27,657 nucleotides of DNA. Origin: a virus. Below the pieces are notes generated by a model. The model worked only from the letters and a program-made list of their open reading frames with translations, had not been told where the DNA came from and made no database searches. The DNA lies in the IMG/VR virus record IMGVR_UViG_3300042884_000347, positions 1 through 27,657 of that record; one strand, written 5' to 3'. Positions 27,512 to 27,657 of the stretch are shown piece by piece (position 1 is the first letter of the stretch; every line of letters starts with the position of its first letter). The position numbers and the translations under genes are program-made.

Positions 27512-27540
27512 TTGACGGTGACCGCGAAGGTCACTATAAT
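27512..27540 (+). promoter_or_regulatory. Near-consensus sigma70 promoter with palindromic spacer
   Basis: TTGACG (27512-27517), exactly 17 bp, TATAAT (27535-27540). The spacer is wholly filled by a perfect inverted repeat GTGACC-GCGAA-GGTCAC. This should be read by host RNA polymerase early in infection. The palindrome could be an operator for a phage or host repressor; bound protein would block both boxes. Confidence 0.85.
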
Positions 27541-27566
27541 GTACAGACTAACGGAGGAATTACACC

Positions 27567-27657
27567 ATGAAAGAAACATTAAACCAATACAAAAGCCGCG
27601 TAGCAATGGAAGACGACGCAATGAGCCGTGGTTTTAGGCACGATGAAGAGGTGCAAG
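27567..27657 (+). CDS. Start of a further small early gene (partial, right edge)
   Basis: About 30 codons are visible from the ATG at 27567: MKETLNQYKSRVAMEDDAMS, then RGFRHDEEV. GGAGG precedes the ATG and the sigma70 promoter lies 26 bp upstream of it. Charged and helical so far; too short to assign. Confidence 0.7.
   Translation, partial: MKETLNQYKSRVAMEDDAMSRGFRHDEEVQ

Overview
This window is part of a tailed double-stranded DNA phage (Caudoviricetes). It carries a complete TerL, a portal, an HK97-type major capsid protein, fibres, holin, spanin and lysozyme, and no bacterial housekeeping genes. The glycine-rich fibre proteins and the GroES-like protein resemble those of aquatic environmental phages. 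The host is not evident; the sigma70-type promoters, GGAGG ribosome sites and Rz/lysozyme system point to a Gram-negative bacterium. No tail-tube, tape-measure, polymerase or integrase gene is visible, so the genome continues beyond both ends.

Layout. Positions 1-22194 are read entirely on the minus strand and hold the virion and lysis genes. In transcription order: a small unknown gene, a degenerate intein-like Hint protein, TerL, a repeat-motif protein, the portal, small proteins, a GroES-like co-chaperonin, a probable scaffold, two structural proteins, the major capsid protein, small beta-rich proteins, a large collagen-like fibre, three paralogous glycine-rich fibre/adhesin proteins, a lysis cassette (membrane proteins, holin, i-spanin, signal-anchor lysozyme) and a Lys-rich protein cut by the left edge. 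Positions 22225-23373 are a non-coding divergent region full of inverted repeats and palindromes. From 23374 to the right end the plus strand carries a run of small, mostly unrecognised genes, probably early.

Two things stand out. First, five intergenic sites on the minus strand share an element at fixed geometry, GGGCG(G/T)-17 bp-TATTA(T/A), with TTTG (once CTTG) just before the second box. It looks like a phage-specific late promoter class with a -35 unlike sigma70. At three sites the ATG lies so close to the -10 that the mRNA should be leaderless or nearly so. The plus-strand unit instead has a near-consensus sigma70 promoter (TTGACG-17-TATAAT).

Second, four intergenic segments in the plus-strand array (23659-24663) fold as type II hammerhead ribozymes. 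Each starts 3-4 nt after a stop codon and sits just upstream of the next ribosome binding site. All four have the GAA(A) and CUGAUGA core and compensatory changes in stems I and III. They should cut the polycistronic early transcript into separate gene units.

A third point is the 330-residue Hint protein directly upstream of TerL. It keeps the whole intein plus LAGLIDADG layout but has lost every splicing and nuclease residue I can align, while its reading frame remains intact.
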